The notes: a model not told the origin generated them from the sequence alone. A DNA stretch of 64,000 bases from Micromonospora sp. M71_S20 (GCF_003664255.1 NZ_RCCV01000003.1:186001-250000), one strand, 5' to 3'. Numbered from the stretch's first letter, positions 50,266-60,556 are shown. Translations and numbers: made by a program.

Positions 50266-53010
50266 CTAGCTGTCGCCGCCGGTCTCGCCGACCGGGGCCG
50301 CGTTCACGTCCTCGATGGCGTACTTCTTGGCCGCCTCGGCCGGCACGCTCGCCGGCACCGTGCCGCGCAGGGCGAGCTGCCGCAGCGTCGCCACCACCAC
50401 CGACTCGGCGTCGACGTGGAAGTGCCGGCGCAGGGCGTGCCGGGTGTCGGACATGCCGAACCCGTCCGTGCCGAGCGAGGTGTAGTCGCCGGGCACCCAG
50501 CGGGCGATCAGGTCCGGCACCGCGCGCATCCAGTCGCTGACCGCGACCTTCGGGCCGTCGGCGTCGGCCAGCTTCTGCTGGATGTACGGCACCCGCTGCT
50601 CCGCGCCCGGGTTGAGGAGGTTGTGCTCCTCGCACTGCACCGCGTCCCGGCGCAGCTCCGTCCAGGAGGTCACCGACCAGACGTCGGCGGCCACGCCCCA
50701 GTCCTGGGCCAGCAGCTGCTGCGCCTTGAGCGCCCACTGCATGCCGGTGCCCGAGGCGAGCACGTTGGCCTTCGGCGCGTCGTCGCCCACCGACGGGGCG
50801 GGGGAGTAGCGGTAGATGCCCTTGAGCAGCCCCTCGACGTCCACCCCCTCCGGCTCCGCCGGCTGGAGGATCGGCTCGTTGTAGATCGTCAGGTAGTAGA
50901 AGACGTTCTCCTGCGCCTCGCCGTACATCCGGTGCAGGCCGTTCTCCACGATGTGCGCGATCTCGAACGCGAACGCCGGGTCGTACGCGACCACCGCCGG
51001 GTTGGTCGCGGCGATCAGGTGCGAGTGGCCGTCCTCGTGCTGGAGCCCCTCGCCGTTGAGCGTGGTCCGGCCGGCGGTGGCGCCGAGCAGGAAGCCCCGG
51101 GCCATCTGGTCGGCGGCGGCCCACAGCCCGTCGGCGGTGCGCTGGAACCCGAACATCGAGTAGAAGATGTACATCGGGATCATCGGCTCGTCGTGGGTGG
51201 CGTACGCCGAGCCCGCCGCCGTGAACGAGGCGACCGAGCCGGCCTCGTTGATCCCCTCGTGCAGGATCTGCCCGCCGATGGACTCCTTGTACGACAGGAA
51301 CAGCTCCCGGTCGACCGAGGTGTAGCGCTGGCCGTGCGGCGAGTAGATCTTCTGCGTCGGGAAGAGCGAGTCCATGCCGAAGGTGCGGGCCTCGTCCGGG
51401 ATGATCGGCACCCAGCGCTTGCCGAACTCCTTGTCCTTCATCACGTCCTTGAGCAGACGGACGAAGGCCATCGTGGTGGCCACCTTCTGCTTGCCCGAGC
51501 CGCGCTTGACGTCGGCGAAGCGCTCCGGGCCGGGGATGGCGAGCCGCTTCTGGCCGGAGCGCCGCGACGGCAGGTAGCCGCCGAGCTGCTGGCGCCGTTC
51601 CTTGAGGTAGGCGATCTCGTCGGACTTCTCGCCCGGCGTGTAGTACGGCGGCAGGTAGGGGTTGTCCTCCAGCGCCTTGTCCGGGATGTCCAGGTAGAGC
51701 CGGTCGCGGAAGGTCTTCAGGTCCTCCAGCGTCAGCTTCTTCATCTGGTGGGTGGCGTTGCGGCCCTCGAAGTGCGAGCCCAGCGTCCAGCCCTTGATCG
51801 TCTTGGCCAGGATGACGGTCGGCTGGCCGGTGTGCTCCATCGCCGCCTTGTAGGCCGCGTAGAGCTTGCGGTAGTCGTGCCCGCCCCGCTTGAGGTTCCA
51901 GATCTCGTCGTCGCTGAGGTCCTCGACCATCTTGCGGGTCCGCTGGTCGCGGCCGAAGAAGTGCTCCCGGACGTACGCCCCGGACTCCGCCTTGTAGGTC
52001 TGGTAGTCACCGTCGGGCGTGGTGTTCATCAGGTTGACCAGCGCGCCGTCGGTGTCCGCGGCGAGCAGCGGGTCCCACTCGCGGCCCCAGACCACCTTGA
52101 TGACGTTCCAGCCGGCGCCCCGGAAGAACGCCTCCAGCTCCTGCATGACCTTGCCGTTGCCGCGCACCGGCCCGTCGAGCCGCTGGAGGTTGCAGTTGAT
52201 CACGAAGGTGAGGTTGTCCAGCTCCTCGCGGGCGGCCACGCCGATCGCGCCGAGCGTCTCCGGCTCGTCCATCTCGCCGTCGCCCAGGTACGCCCACACG
52301 TGCTGGTCCGAGGTGTCCTTGATGCCCCGGTGGTGCAGGTAGCGGTTGAACCGCGCCTGGTAGATCGCGTTCAGCCCGCCCAGGCCCATCGAGACCGTGG
52401 GGAACTCCCAGAAGTCCGGCATGAGCCGGGGGTGCGGGTACGACGGCAGGCCGCCGCCCGGGTGCGACAGCTCCTGGCGGAACCCGTCGAGCTGGTGCTC
52501 GGTCAGCCGCCCCTCCAGGAACGCCCGCGCGTACATGCCGGGCGAGGCGTGGCCCTGGTAGAAGATGTGGTCGCCGCCGCCCGGGTGGTCCTTGCCCCGG
52601 AAGAAGTGGTTGAAGCCCACCTCGTAGAGCGAGGCCGAGCTGGCGAAGGTGGAAATGTGCCCGCCGACGCCGATCTCGGGGCGCTGCGCCCGGTGCACCA
52701 GCATGGCCGCGTTCCACCGGACGTACGCCCGGATCCGCCGTTCCACGTGCTCGTCGCCCGGGAACCACGGTTCGCGCTCCGGCGGGATGGTGTTGATGTA
52801 GTCGGTGGTGGTCAGCGACGGCACCCCGACCTGGCGCTCGCGGGCCCGCTCCAGCAGGCGCAGCATGACGTAGCGGGCGCGCTTTGTCCCGCGCTCGTCG
52901 ATGACACCGTCGAGCGACTCGACCCATTCGCTGGTCTCTTCAGGGTCGATGTCCGGAAGCTGGCTCGGCAGACCAGCGGTGATCACCGGGCGCTTGCGTT
53001 CCGTAGCCAC
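50266..53010 (-). CDS. aceE: Pyruvate dehydrogenase E1 component, homodimeric type
   Basis: 914 residues from GTG 53010. It decarboxylates pyruvate with thiamine diphosphate and passes acetyl groups to the E2 lipoyl arm. TPP motif [20 protein letters not shown] ... [15 protein letters not shown] (GDG-x26-NCN) near 245-280; the family start [19 protein letters not shown] and HEDGHSHL loop are present. In actinobacteria this single E1 works in a mixed PDH/ODH complex with a shared E2 (SucB-type). E2 and E3 are not in the window. Its position near ahpE/DUF3052 matches streptomycete gene order. Confidence 0.97.
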   Translation of the reverse strand: MATERKRPVITAGLPSQLPDIDPEETSEWVESLDGVIDERGTKRARYVMLRLLERARERQVGVPSLTTTDYINTIPPEREPWFPGDEHVERRIRAYVRWNAAMLVHRAQRPEIGVGGHISTFASSASLYEVGFNHFFRGKDHPGGGDHIFYQGHASPGMYARAFLEGRLTEHQLDGFRQELSHPGGGLPSYPHPRLMPDFWEFPTVSMGLGGLNAIYQARFNRYLHHRGIKDTSDQHVWAYLGDGEMDEPETLGAIGVAAREELDNLTFVINCNLQRLDGPVRGNGKVMQELEAFFRGAGWNVIKVVWGREWDPLLAADTDGALVNLMNTTPDGDYQTYKAESGAYVREHFFGRDQRTRKMVEDLSDDEIWNLKRGGHDYRKLYAAYKAAMEHTGQPTVILAKTIKGWTLGSHFEGRNATHQMKKLTLEDLKTFRDRLYLDIPDKALEDNPYLPPYYTPGEKSDEIAYLKERRQQLGGYLPSRRSGQKRLAIPGPERFADVKRGSGKQKVATTMAFVRLLKDVMKDKEFGKRWVPIIPDEARTFGMDSLFPTQKIYSPHGQRYTSVDRELFLSYKESIGGQILHEGINEAGSVASFTAAGSAYATHDEPMIPMYIFYSMFGFQRTADGLWAAADQMARGFLLGATAGRTTLNGEGLQHEDGHSHLIAATNPAVVAYDPAFAFEIAHIVENGLHRMYGEAQENVFYYLTIYNEPILQPAEPEGVDVEGLLKGIYRYSPAPSVGDDAPKANVLASGTGMQWALKAQQLLAQDWGVAADVWSVTSWTELRRDAVQCEEHNLLNPGAEQRVPYIQQKLADADGPKVAVSDWMRAVPDLIARWVPGDYTSLGTDGFGMSDTRHALRRHFHVDAESVVVATLRQLALRGTVPASVPAEAAKKYAIEDVNAAPVGETGGDS

Positions 53011-53208
53011 AGGCGTTCCCTCGGTTCTGTGTGGGATAGGTCTCTAGCGCCATCCTGCCCCCTGGTGGCACCCGCCGTCACGCCCACCGCCCGGAGACGC
53101 GACGCGCGACACAGGTACCCGCCGGTAACTTTGCGCAACCGGTGCTGCGTCCCGTCCCGGGCGGGCGGGGCAGCCCGCCCCTTGCCCGGCCTCCCTACCC
53201 TGCGCGGC

Positions 53209-53577
53209 ATGGACAGAGGGCTGGCCCGCGTCGGCGCGGTCATGGTGGTGGTCGGAGCGGCCGGGGTGATCGGCGGCGGGATCGCAATGCGCGAGGGACA
53301 CCGCGCCCTCCTCGCGATCGTCCTGGTCGGGGGTCTGCTGGCGGTGCTCGGCCTGGCGGTGCTGCGTGGCGCCCGGCGTGGCCCGCGTCGCCGCCGCCCG
53401 ACGGGCGGGCGGCACGCGGGGGTCGGCTTCACACCGGTCGGGCCCGCCGGGGACGCCGGGGTCGGCTACGACAGCCGCGACCACGGCTCCGACGCCGGCG
53501 CGGGCTCCGGCTGGTGGGGCGGTGGGGATTCCGGCGGCGGCTGGTCGGGTGGCGGGGACTCCGGCGGCGGTTACTGA
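53209..53577 (+). CDS. Small membrane protein with Gly-rich tail
   Basis: 122 residues from ATG 53209. Two membrane segments (VGAVMVVVGAAGVIGGGIAM and ALLAIVLVGGLLAVLGLAVL), a basic stretch GARRGPRRRRPTGGRHAG, and a Gly/Ser/Trp-rich C-terminus with repeats GGGDSGGGW-SGGGDSGGGY. A TACCCT -10 (53196-53201) ends 7 nt before ATG, so the transcript is likely leaderless. No family recognised; the repeat resembles low-complexity tails of small envelope proteins. Confidence 0.65.
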   Translation: MDRGLARVGAVMVVVGAAGVIGGGIAMREGHRALLAIVLVGGLLAVLGLAVLRGARRGPRRRRPTGGRHAGVGFTPVGPAGDAGVGYDSRDHGSDAGAGSGWWGGGDSGGGWSGGGDSGGGY

Positions 53578-53600
53578 CCTGCTGGGGCAGAATGCGTCGT

Positions 53601-54005
53601 ATGCGCAGTGAGGTGATCACCGTCCAGACCGGGGCCCGGCCGACCGTCCGGGACATCACGGCGGAGGCCGAGCGGTTCGTCTCCGGGCAGGGCGACGGTC
53701 TGCTGCACGTCTTCGTGCCGCACGCCACCGCCGGGCTGGCGATCATCGAGACCGGTTCGGGCTCCGACGACGACCTGCTCGCCGCGCTCGACGACCTGCT
53801 GCCCACCGACGACCGCTGGCGGCACCGGCACGGCTCGCCCGGCCACGGGCGCGACCACGTGCTGCCGGCGTTCGTCCCCCCGTACGCGACGCTGCCGGTC
53901 GTCGACGGCCAGCTGGCGCTGGGCACCTGGCAGTCGGTCTGCCTGGTCGACCCCAACGGCGACAACCCCACCCGGACCGTCCGCTTCTCGTTCCTCCCCG
54001 GCTGA
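53601..54005 (+). CDS. YjbQ family protein
   Basis: 134 residues from ATG 53601; an ATG three codons upstream is possible. The YjbQ (UPF0047) fold is shown by HVFVPHATAGLAIIETGSGS, the paired RHRHGSPGHGRDHVLPAFV His cluster and LALGTWQSVCLVDPNGDN. Members have weak thiamine-phosphate synthase activity and may bind metals, but the true role is unsettled. A CAGAAT -10-like box close to the ATG suggests leaderless transcription. Follows the Gly-rich membrane protein by 23 bp. Confidence 0.88.
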   Translation: MRSEVITVQTGARPTVRDITAEAERFVSGQGDGLLHVFVPHATAGLAIIETGSGSDDDLLAALDDLLPTDDRWRHRHGSPGHGRDHVLPAFVPPYATLPVVDGQLALGTWQSVCLVDPNGDNPTRTVRFSFLPG

Positions 54006-54027
54006 CCGCCCGTTCCCGGCCACCCGG

Positions 54028-54825
54028 TCAGACCGCGACGTCGCGCCGGGCGAAGGTGACCGCGCCGACGGCGCCCAGCGCCACGGTGGCACCGGCGAGC
54101 AGCAGCGCCCCGACCGGCTGCACGCCGTCGACCAGCGGCGAGCCGCCCAGGTACCAGTGGAACGGGGACAGCTCCCGCGCCCAGGTCAGCCCCTCCACCC
54201 GGGGCAGGACCGAGTTCGCCAGGTAGGCGAGCACGGCGACCGCGGCGCCGGTGCCGAGGGCCGCGGCCCGCCGCCCGGTCGCCGCGCCGACGGCGAAGGC
54301 GAGCGCGGCGAAGGCCAGCCCGAACAGGGCCAGGTGCAGGGTCATCGCCGCGAAGCCGCCGACGGTGATGCCGTCGAACCGCGCCGGGCCGCTCAGCGCG
54401 ACCATCGCCAGGCCGAGCAGGACGGTCACCACCACGATGCCGACCGCCACCGCCGCGAAGCGGAGCAGGACGAGCCGGGTCCGGCCGACCGGATGGGCGA
54501 GCACCAGGTCGAGCGTGCCGGCCTCCTCGTCGCCGGCCACCGCGCGGGCGCCCGCGGCGATGGCGAACACGGCGACCAGCAGCGGGACCAGCAGGCCGTA
54601 CACGGCGCTGCCGAGGTAGCCGGCGGCGCTGGTGAGGTCGCTGTAGTTGAACGCCTCCAGCAGCCCCTCCGGGTACGCCTCCAACGCCTTCGTCATCTCC
54701 GGCGTCTGCATCGTCGGCCAGAACGAGGCGTACATCGCCCCGACGGCGACGATCGCCACGGTCCAGCCGAGCAGTGAGCGGCGCGCGTCGTGCAGGGCCT
54801 TGGTGAACGGGTCACGCAGCAGCAC
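54028..54825 (-). CDS. ABC transporter permease
   Basis: 265 residues from GTG 54825 with GGAGG upstream, and overlapping the ATPase end by 14 bp. Six membrane segments. The GDEEAGTLDLVLAHPVGRTRLVLLR segment after the second helix is the coupling region of ABC2-type exporters (NodJ/DrrB-like group). With the ATPase it should export a drug, antibiotic or lipid; the substrate is unknown. Last gene of a three-gene operon headed by a GbsR-type regulator. Confidence 0.9.
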   Translation of the reverse strand: MLLRDPFTKALHDARRSLLGWTVAIVAVGAMYASFWPTMQTPEMTKALEAYPEGLLEAFNYSDLTSAAGYLGSAVYGLLVPLLVAVFAIAAGARAVAGDEEAGTLDLVLAHPVGRTRLVLLRFAAVAVGIVVVTVLLGLAMVALSGPARFDGITVGGFAAMTLHLALFGLAFAALAFAVGAATGRRAAALGTGAAVAVLAYLANSVLPRVEGLTWARELSPFHWYLGGSPLVDGVQPVGALLLAGATVALGAVGAVTFARRDVAV

Positions 54826-55723
54826 GGGCGGACTCCTCCCGGGAGTAGTAACCGAAGAACAGCTCCTCCAGGTCGGGCTCCTCGGAGAGCAGCCCGACCA
54901 CGGTGTGCCCGGCGACCGCCTTGACCAGCGCGTCGGCCCGCCCGTCGAGGCGGCAGCGCAGGGTCGTTCCCGTGACCGTCACCTCGCTCACGCCGGGCAG
55001 CGCGGCGAACTGCGCCGCGACGACCGGCTCGGCGAAGGTGACCTCCACCCGGCGTACGGCCCGCTCGCGCAGCTCCTCGACCCGCGCCACGGTGACCAGC
55101 CGGCCCTCGCGGATGATGCCCACCCGGTCGGCGGTCTGCTGCACCTCGCTCATGACGTGCGAGGACATGAACACCGTCCGGCCGTCGGCACGTGCCTCCC
55201 GCACCATCGACAGGAACTCCTGCTGGAGGAACGGGTCCAGCCCGCTGGTCGGCTCGTCGAGGATCAGCAGCTCCGGTTCGTGCATGAACGCCTGCACCAC
55301 GCCGACCTTCTGCCGGTTGCCCTTGCTGAGCCCCCTGATCCGCCGGCCGAGGTCCAGGTCGAGCCGGGCGGCCAGCTCGTCGATCCGGGCCCCGGGCACC
55401 CCGCCGCGCAGGTTGCCCAGGTAGGTGAGCAGCTCCCGGGCGCTCTGCCGGCCGTCCACGACGAAGTCGCCGGCCAGGTAGCCGATGCGGCGGCGCAGGG
55501 CGACCCCGTCGCGGCGGGGGTCCGCGCCGAGGACGCTGACCCGGCCGCTGGTCGGGCGGATCAGGTCGAGCAGCAGCCGGATCGTGGTGGACTTGCCGGC
55601 TCCGTTGGGGCCGAGGAACCCGTACACCTCGCCGCGCTCGACCCGCAGGTCCAGCCCGGTCAGGCCACGGTTGCGCCCGTAGGTCTTGACCAGCTTCCCG
55701 GTCTCGATGGCGGGGTCAGCCAT
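54812..55723 (-). CDS. ABC transporter ATP-binding protein
   Basis: 303 residues. Walker A GFLGPNGAGKSTTIRLLLDL, ABC signature LSKGNRQKVGVVQAFMHEPE (variant S-K-G-N), Walker B LLILDEPTSGLDP and H-loop SSHVMSEVQQ. The C-terminal ~80 residues are the extra domain typical of DrrA-like multidrug and lipid exporters. Starts 8 bp inside the regulator's end and overlaps the permease by 14 bp, so all three genes are one transcript. Confidence 0.95.
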   Translation of the reverse strand: MADPAIETGKLVKTYGRNRGLTGLDLRVERGEVYGFLGPNGAGKSTTIRLLLDLIRPTSGRVSVLGADPRRDGVALRRRIGYLAGDFVVDGRQSARELLTYLGNLRGGVPGARIDELAARLDLDLGRRIRGLSKGNRQKVGVVQAFMHEPELLILDEPTSGLDPFLQQEFLSMVREARADGRTVFMSSHVMSEVQQTADRVGIIREGRLVTVARVEELRERAVRRVEVTFAEPVVAAQFAALPGVSEVTVTGTTLRCRLDGRADALVKAVAGHTVVGLLSEEPDLEELFFGYYSREESARAAA

Positions 55724-56195
55724 CCCTGCCTCCCCTCTTCGCGTACTCGGACTCGAAGCGTTCGACGAGCTTCGGCACCTCGCGTTCGACGAACGCGTAG
55801 AAGTCGCGCATCACCCGCAGCCGTTCGCTGCCGGGCGCGTCCTCCCCGCCGACGACGGTCAGACCCTGCTCCATCAGCTGGCGGAACACCCGGAACTTGG
55901 CGGCGTCGGCGGCGATCCGGATGATCGCGTCCGGCCTGACCTCGTAGGCGTGCCCCCGATGGCCCGGCACCGGCACCCGCCGGGCCAGACCGCTGGTCTC
56001 GAGCATCCGCATGCCGGTGCTGACCGAACCCTTGGAGAGCCCGAGTCCCTCGGCGAGCTGGGCGCTGGTCTGCCACGGCGGGTCGCAGACGAGCAGCCAG
56101 CCGAGCAGCTTGCCGTACGCCGGTGGCAGGCCGAGCCCGCTCAGCACGACGGCGGCCTCCTCGGCGTAGTGGCGCTGGGCGGACACTTCCGTCAT
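55716..56195 (-). CDS. GbsR/MarR-type transcriptional regulator
   Basis: 159 residues. Winged helix of the GbsR (MarR-like) class: GLPPAYGKLLGWLLVCDPPW, then QLAEGLGLSKGSVSTGMRML (recognition helix) and SGLARRVPVPGHRGHAYEV (wing). The C-terminal helix is for dimerisation. It heads the operon of an exporter and probably represses it until a ligand arrives. An inverted repeat TGTTCA-n8-TGAACA lies 17 bp upstream of its start, a likely autoregulatory operator. Confidence 0.88.
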   Translation of the reverse strand: MTEVSAQRHYAEEAAVVLSGLGLPPAYGKLLGWLLVCDPPWQTSAQLAEGLGLSKGSVSTGMRMLETSGLARRVPVPGHRGHAYEVRPDAIIRIAADAAKFRVFRQLMEQGLTVVGGEDAPGSERLRVMRDFYAFVEREVPKLVERFESEYAKRGGRDG

Positions 56196-56212
56196 TGGCT
56201 CCCCGTTTCAAA

Positions 56213-56232
56213 TGTTCAATACGTTCTGAACA
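56213..56232. promoter_or_regulatory. Inverted repeat operator before the GbsR-ABC operon
   Basis: TGTTCA at 56213-56218 and TGAACA at 56227-56232 make a perfect 6-8-6 dyad in an AT-rich window, just upstream of the regulator start at 56195. This is the expected place for a MarR/GbsR operator overlapping the promoter. Confidence 0.55.
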
Positions 56233-56298
56233 GAAGATACGCGCGAGGGCGGCGCCGAGGCAAGGGGTGCAGGTGACCGCCGTCTCCGGCGGCGGCGG

Positions 56299-56880
56299 TC
56301 AGGCGGCGGCGAGCTGGTTGATGCGGATGCGGGTGGTCAGGGCGTCGAGCAGGCCGCGCAGCAGCGCCCGCGTGGTCTCGTCCGTGACGGTGCCGTCCGG
56401 GGCGATCTTCTCGTGCGCGTTGGTCACGATGATCTCCGGCTTGCTGAGCACCGTGGAGTCGGTCCACAGGAACAGCTGCCGGAGCTGGAGCTGGGCCCGT
56501 ACGGTGCCCATTCCGGTCGGCGCCGCGCCCATGATGGCCACCGGCTTGTGCGCCAGTGGCGACACCCAGGAGGTGACCGGGAAGCTCGGCCGGGACGCCC
56601 AGTCGAGCGCGTTCTTCAGCACCCCGGGCACCCCGTAGTTGTACTCCGGGGTGGCGATGAGCAGCGCGTCCGCCGCCGCCACCCGCCGGCGCAGGTCGAC
56701 CACGGGCGCCGGCGGCGTGGCCTCGACGTCCTCGTCGAAGGGCGGGATGGCGCCCAGTCCCTCGTACCGCTCGATGGTCAGCCGCTCCGGGGCGAGGCGC
56801 TGCGCGGCCCGGATCAGCGCGGTGTTGTACGACGCGTGGCGCAGGCTGCCGGAGATGGCGAGGACCGAGAAGTCGGACAT
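56299..56880 (-). CDS. NADPH-dependent FMN reductase
   Basis: 193 residues. Flavodoxin-like FMN_red family: LAISGSLRHASYNTALIRAA binds FMN phosphate, and LIATPEYNYGVPGVLKNALDW is the hallmark loop. Such enzymes reduce quinones, azo dyes or FMN with NADPH and form dimers. Divergent from the MarR gene with 93 bp between the starts, so the MarR protein probably controls it. Confidence 0.93.
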   Translation of the reverse strand: MSDFSVLAISGSLRHASYNTALIRAAQRLAPERLTIERYEGLGAIPPFDEDVEATPPAPVVDLRRRVAAADALLIATPEYNYGVPGVLKNALDWASRPSFPVTSWVSPLAHKPVAIMGAAPTGMGTVRAQLQLRQLFLWTDSTVLSKPEIIVTNAHEKIAPDGTVTDETTRALLRGLLDALTTRIRINQLAAA

Positions 56881-56931
56881 GGCGGGGTGCCTCCGTTCGG
56901 CGCTCGACGCGATTTGCGTGAGCAGCTAAAC

Positions 56932-56966
56932 AGTAGAGCTACTAAACTATTGACCGCAAGTAGGAT
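56932..56966 (+). promoter_or_regulatory. Candidate MarR operator and -10 in the divergent gap
   Basis: Dyad AGTAG-ag-CTACT (56932-56943) followed by AT-rich DNA, and a -10 TAGGAT at 56961-56966 that ends 7 nt before ATG 56974, implying a leaderless MarR transcript. The dyad lies between both divergent promoters. Confidence 0.5.
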
Positions 56967-56973
56967 GTGGGGC

Positions 56974-57456
56974 ATGGCGCAGCACACCGCCCCCTCCACC
57001 CCGCCGCATCCCGCCGACCGCGCGGCGCTGGCCGGCGACGTGGTGCGCCGGATCACGCACGTCGCCGCCGCGCTGCGCCACCACCAGGATCTGGAGATCG
57101 CCGAGCTGGGGCTGACCCCCGCGACCGCGCGGGCGCTGCACGAACTGGACCCCGACCGGCCGCTGCCGGCCCGCGACCTCGCCGAAGGGCTGGGCTGCGA
57201 CCGCTCCAACGTGACCGCCCTGGTCGACAAGCTGGAGCGGGCCGGGCTGGTCGAGCGGCATCCCGACCCCGCCGACCGGCGGCAGAAGACGCTGGTGGTG
57301 ACCGGGCCGGGGCGGCAGGTGCGGGCCCGGGTGCACCAGGTCATGACGGACTCCCGGCTGCTCGCCGGGCTCACCGTCGACGAGCTGGCGACCCTGCGCG
57401 AGCTGGTCTGGAAGGTCTCCGACGGAGGCTGCCCCGAGCGGTGCGACGACGACTGA
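56974..57456 (+). CDS. MarR family transcriptional regulator
   Basis: 160 residues from ATG 56974 (an ATG nine bases earlier lies within the -10). Winged helix: [20 protein letters not shown], then [20 protein letters not shown] (recognition helix), [20 protein letters not shown] (wing with the DRR motif) and a C-terminal dimer helix. The end is Cys-rich ([10 protein letters not shown]), which might sense oxidants, in line with a divergent flavin reductase. Confidence 0.9.
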   Translation: MAQHTAPSTPPHPADRAALAGDVVRRITHVAAALRHHQDLEIAELGLTPATARALHELDPDRPLPARDLAEGLGCDRSNVTALVDKLERAGLVERHPDPADRRQKTLVVTGPGRQVRARVHQVMTDSRLLAGLTVDELATLRELVWKVSDGGCPERCDDD

Positions 57457-57507
57457 ACCACACCGCGTCATTCGTGTCCGAGTGGGCGCACGGGCCGCTC
57501 GTCGGTA

Positions 57508-60006
57508 ATGCTGTCCGACGTGACCACCCCGCAAGATCTCGACGACCGGTTCCGGGAGACGCTGGCCGCGCTTGCCACCCCGCCGCAGCGGCGTGACCCC
57601 GCACGGCCGGTCACCGACGACACGACGCTGACCGGCGCGCGGGCGCTGGACCTCTTCGACGCGCAGGCCACCAGCCGCCAGCTCGACCTGGCCGGCCGGT
57701 GGCTGCACAGCTTCGGCGAGGGCTTCCACACGATCGGCTCCGCCGGCCACGAGGGCAACGCCGCGCTCGCCGCCGCGCTGCGCGCTACCGACCCGGCGCT
57801 GCTGCACTACCGCTCGGGTGCCTTCTACTGCGTCCGCGCCGACCAGGCCGCCCGCTCGACGCCGGGCGAGCGGGCCGGGGCCGAGCAGGAGGGGGTCGAC
57901 CAGCCGGCTGCGGTCGGCCGGCCCGTCGAGGCCGCGCCGGCCGACCCGGACGGGCCCGGCGACCCCTCCGCGCCCGACGCCCCCGACCCGGAGGAGCCGA
58001 CCGGCGGCTCCGGGTCCGTCGTGGACCGGCCGCTGCGCCCGGGGTACGCCGAGGCGGCCCGCGACGTGCTGCGGGGCATGGTCGCCTCCAGCCACGAGCC
58101 GATCGCCGGCGGGCGGCACAAGGTCTTCGGCCGAGCCGACCTGGCCGTCGTTCCGACCACCCCCACCATCGCCTCGCACCTGCCCCGCGCCGTCGGGATG
58201 GGACTGGCGGTGGAGCGGCTGCGCCGGCTGGAGACCTCCGGCCGGCGGGACGGGGTGCGGGTCGGCAGCGGTGGGGACGCCGCGCAGGCGTCCTGGCCGT
58301 CGGACGCCATCGTGGTCTGCTCGTTCGGCGACGCCTCGGTCAACCACGCCAGCGCCACCGCCGCGTTCAACACCGCCGGCTGGTACGACCACACCGGCCT
58401 GCGCATCCCGGTGCTCTTCGTCTGCGAGGACAACGGCCTCGGCCTCAGCGTCCGCTCCCCGAAGGGGTGGGTGGAGACCACGCTGCGGTCCAAGCCAGGT
58501 GTCCGCTACTTCGCCGCGGACGGCGACGACCTGGTGCGGGCGTACGAGGTGGCGGCCGAGGCGGCGGCCTGGGTGCGCCGGCACCGCCGCCCCGCCGTGC
58601 TCCACCTGTCGACCGTACGGCTGATGGGGCACGCCGGCGCGGACGCCGAGACCGCCTACCGCAGCGCCGAGGAGATCGCCGCCGACCTCGACCGCGATCC
58701 GCTGGCCGGTACCGCGCGGCTGCTGGTGGGGGCGGGGGTCGCCACCGGCGAGGAATTGCTGGCCCGCTACGACGAGATCGGCTGGCAGGTGCGCCGGATC
58801 GCCGAGGAGGTGCTGGACGAGCCGAAGCTGACCGCACCCGCGGAGGTGCTGGCCCCGCTGGCCCCGCGCCGGCCGGTCCGCCTCGCCCGGGCGGTGGCCG
58901 ACGCGGCGGCCCGCGCCGCAGGCCCCGGCGCCGCCGCCCGTACGGAGGCGTTCGGTGGCCGGCCGCCCGAGCTGACCGGTCCGCTGACGCTGGCGCAGAG
59001 CATCAACGCCGCGCTCGCCGACGGGATGCTCGACCATCCCCAGATGGCCGTGTTCGGCGAGGACGTCGGCGCCAAGGGCGGCGTCCACGGGGTGACCGAG
59101 GGGCTACGCGACCGCTTCGGCGCGGCCCGGGTCTTCGACACGCTGCTCGACGAGACCTCGATCCTCGGGCTGGGGCTCGGCGCCGGGCTGGCCGGGATGC
59201 TGCCCGTGCCCGAGATCCAGTCCCTGGCGTACCTGCACAACGCCGAGGACCAGGTGCGTGGCGAGGCCGCCACGATGCAGTTCCTCTCGCAGGGTGCCTT
59301 CCGTAACCCGATGGTGGTGCGGGTGGCCGGCCTGGCGTACCAGGAGGGCGGCGGGCACTTCCACAACGACAACTCGGTGGCCGTACTCCGGGACGTGCCG
59401 GGCCTGGTGATCGCGGTGCCGGCGCGGCCGGACGACGCCGCGCCCATGCTGCGTACCTGCCTGGCCAGCGCGGCGGTGGACGGCAGCGTCTGCGTCTTCC
59501 TGGAGCCGATCGCGCTCTACCACACCCGCGACCTGTACGCCGAGGGTGACGGTGAGTGGCTGGCCAACTATGCCGAGCCCGGCGCGTGGACCGGCGGTCA
59601 CGTGCCGATCGGAAGGGCCCGCGTCTACGGCGTCGGCTCCGCCGAGGACGTCACGATCATCACTTTCGGTAACGGGGTGCCGATGTCGCTGCGCGCGGCG
59701 GCGACCCTCGCCGACGAGGGGATCGGCACCCGGGTGGTGGACCTGCGCTGGCTGTCCCCGCTGCCGGTGGCCGACGTCATCCGGGAGTCGGCGGCGACCG
59801 GCAGGGTGCTGGTCGTGGACGAGACCCGCCGCTCCGGCGGGGTCGGCGAGGGGGTCATCGCGGCCCTGGTGGATGCCGGATATGTGGGGGCAGCGCGGCG
59901 AGTGGCCGGAGTTGACTCGTTTGTACCATTAGGTCCGGCGGCCCGTCAGGTTCTGGTCTCCGAGGAAGCAATTACCCAGGGTGCCCGCACGCTTCTGGCA
60001 CGGTAA
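57508..60006 (+). CDS. 2-oxoacid dehydrogenase E1, fused alpha and beta subunits
   Basis: 832 residues. N-half is E1alpha-like: [20 protein letters not shown], and TPP site [20 protein letters not shown] with [11 protein letters not shown]-half (~490-832) is E1beta-like: [56 protein letters not shown], and [20 protein letters not shown]. In most bacteria these are two genes, as in branched-chain 2-oxoacid dehydrogenase. A Pro/Asp/Glu-rich insert (~118-172) interrupts the alpha part. E2 and E3 genes are not nearby, so it must share those of another complex. Substrate likely a branched 2-oxoacid, unproven. Confidence 0.9.
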   Translation: MLSDVTTPQDLDDRFRETLAALATPPQRRDPARPVTDDTTLTGARALDLFDAQATSRQLDLAGRWLHSFGEGFHTIGSAGHEGNAALAAALRATDPALLHYRSGAFYCVRADQAARSTPGERAGAEQEGVDQPAAVGRPVEAAPADPDGPGDPSAPDAPDPEEPTGGSGSVVDRPLRPGYAEAARDVLRGMVASSHEPIAGGRHKVFGRADLAVVPTTPTIASHLPRAVGMGLAVERLRRLETSGRRDGVRVGSGGDAAQASWPSDAIVVCSFGDASVNHASATAAFNTAGWYDHTGLRIPVLFVCEDNGLGLSVRSPKGWVETTLRSKPGVRYFAADGDDLVRAYEVAAEAAAWVRRHRRPAVLHLSTVRLMGHAGADAETAYRSAEEIAADLDRDPLAGTARLLVGAGVATGEELLARYDEIGWQVRRIAEEVLDEPKLTAPAEVLAPLAPRRPVRLARAVADAAARAAGPGAAARTEAFGGRPPELTGPLTLAQSINAALADGMLDHPQMAVFGEDVGAKGGVHGVTEGLRDRFGAARVFDTLLDETSILGLGLGAGLAGMLPVPEIQSLAYLHNAEDQVRGEAATMQFLSQGAFRNPMVVRVAGLAYQEGGGHFHNDNSVAVLRDVPGLVIAVPARPDDAAPMLRTCLASAAVDGSVCVFLEPIALYHTRDLYAEGDGEWLANYAEPGAWTGGHVPIGRARVYGVGSAEDVTIITFGNGVPMSLRAAATLADEGIGTRVVDLRWLSPLPVADVIRESAATGRVLVVDETRRSGGVGEGVIAALVDAGYVGAARRVAGVDSFVPLGPAARQVLVSEEAITQGARTLLAR

Positions 60007-60067
60007 ATTCCGTTCCACCCGGTGCGCCACTTGCGCGGGGAGCCACAACTGTGTGGACTTTGCCTGA

Positions 60068-60086
60068 CGGCGCCGACGCGGCGCCG
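60068..60086. terminator. Short perfect hairpin after the fused E1 gene
   Basis: CGGCGCCG-acg-CGGCGCCG gives an 8-bp stem with a 3-nt loop between the E1 gene and the DUF3052 gene. It could terminate the E1 transcript or attenuate the next one. Confidence 0.5.
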
Positions 60087-60118
60087 CGGGCAGGGATGAG
60101 ATGAGGAGGCACGCGACA

Positions 60119-60556
60119 GTGAGCGCGACCGCTGGTCAGGCCGCCGACGGGGTACGCAGCCTGGCGGACCGGTTCGGGATCGAACCGGGGATGGTCGTCA
60201 TGGAGATGGGGTACGACGACGACGTCGACCAGGATCTCCGTGACGCCCTGACCGACCGCTGTGGAGAGCTGGTCGACGAGGACACCGACGAGGTGGTCGA
60301 CGCGGTGCTGGTCTGGTACCGCGACGGCGACGGTGACCTCTTCGAGCTTCTCGTCGACGCCCTCGGCCCGCTGGCCGACAACGGTGTCGTGTGGCTGCTC
60401 ACGCCCAAGGCGGGGCGCGAGGGGCACGTCGAGCCGAGCGAGGTCGCCGAGTCCGCGCCCACCGCCGGCCTCCAGCAGACCTCCACCGTCAACGCCGGCC
60501 GGGACTGGAGTGGAGCCCGCCTCGTCCTGCGCCGTGGCGCCAAGGGCAAGAAGTAA
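60119..60556 (+). CDS. DUF3052 domain protein
   Basis: 145 residues from GTG 60119, with AGGAGG ten bases upstream; an ATG at 60101 is the other option. Matches the actinobacterial DUF3052 family: LADRFGIEPGMVVMEMGYDD, DALTDRCGELVDEDTDEVVD, LVDALGPLADNGVVWLLTPK. Function unknown; the family is acidic and cytoplasmic. It is followed 83 bp on by ahpE, a pairing also known near aceE in streptomycetes. Confidence 0.9.
   Translation: MSATAGQAADGVRSLADRFGIEPGMVVMEMGYDDDVDQDLRDALTDRCGELVDEDTDEVVDAVLVWYRDGDGDLFELLVDALGPLADNGVVWLLTPKAGREGHVEPSEVAESAPTAGLQQTSTVNAGRDWSGARLVLRRGAKGKK

Noticed and set aside
54002..54031. A 7-bp inverted repeat CTGACCG/CGGTCAG
   Set aside because: It is formed by the two convergent stop regions; too weak to call a terminator with confidence.
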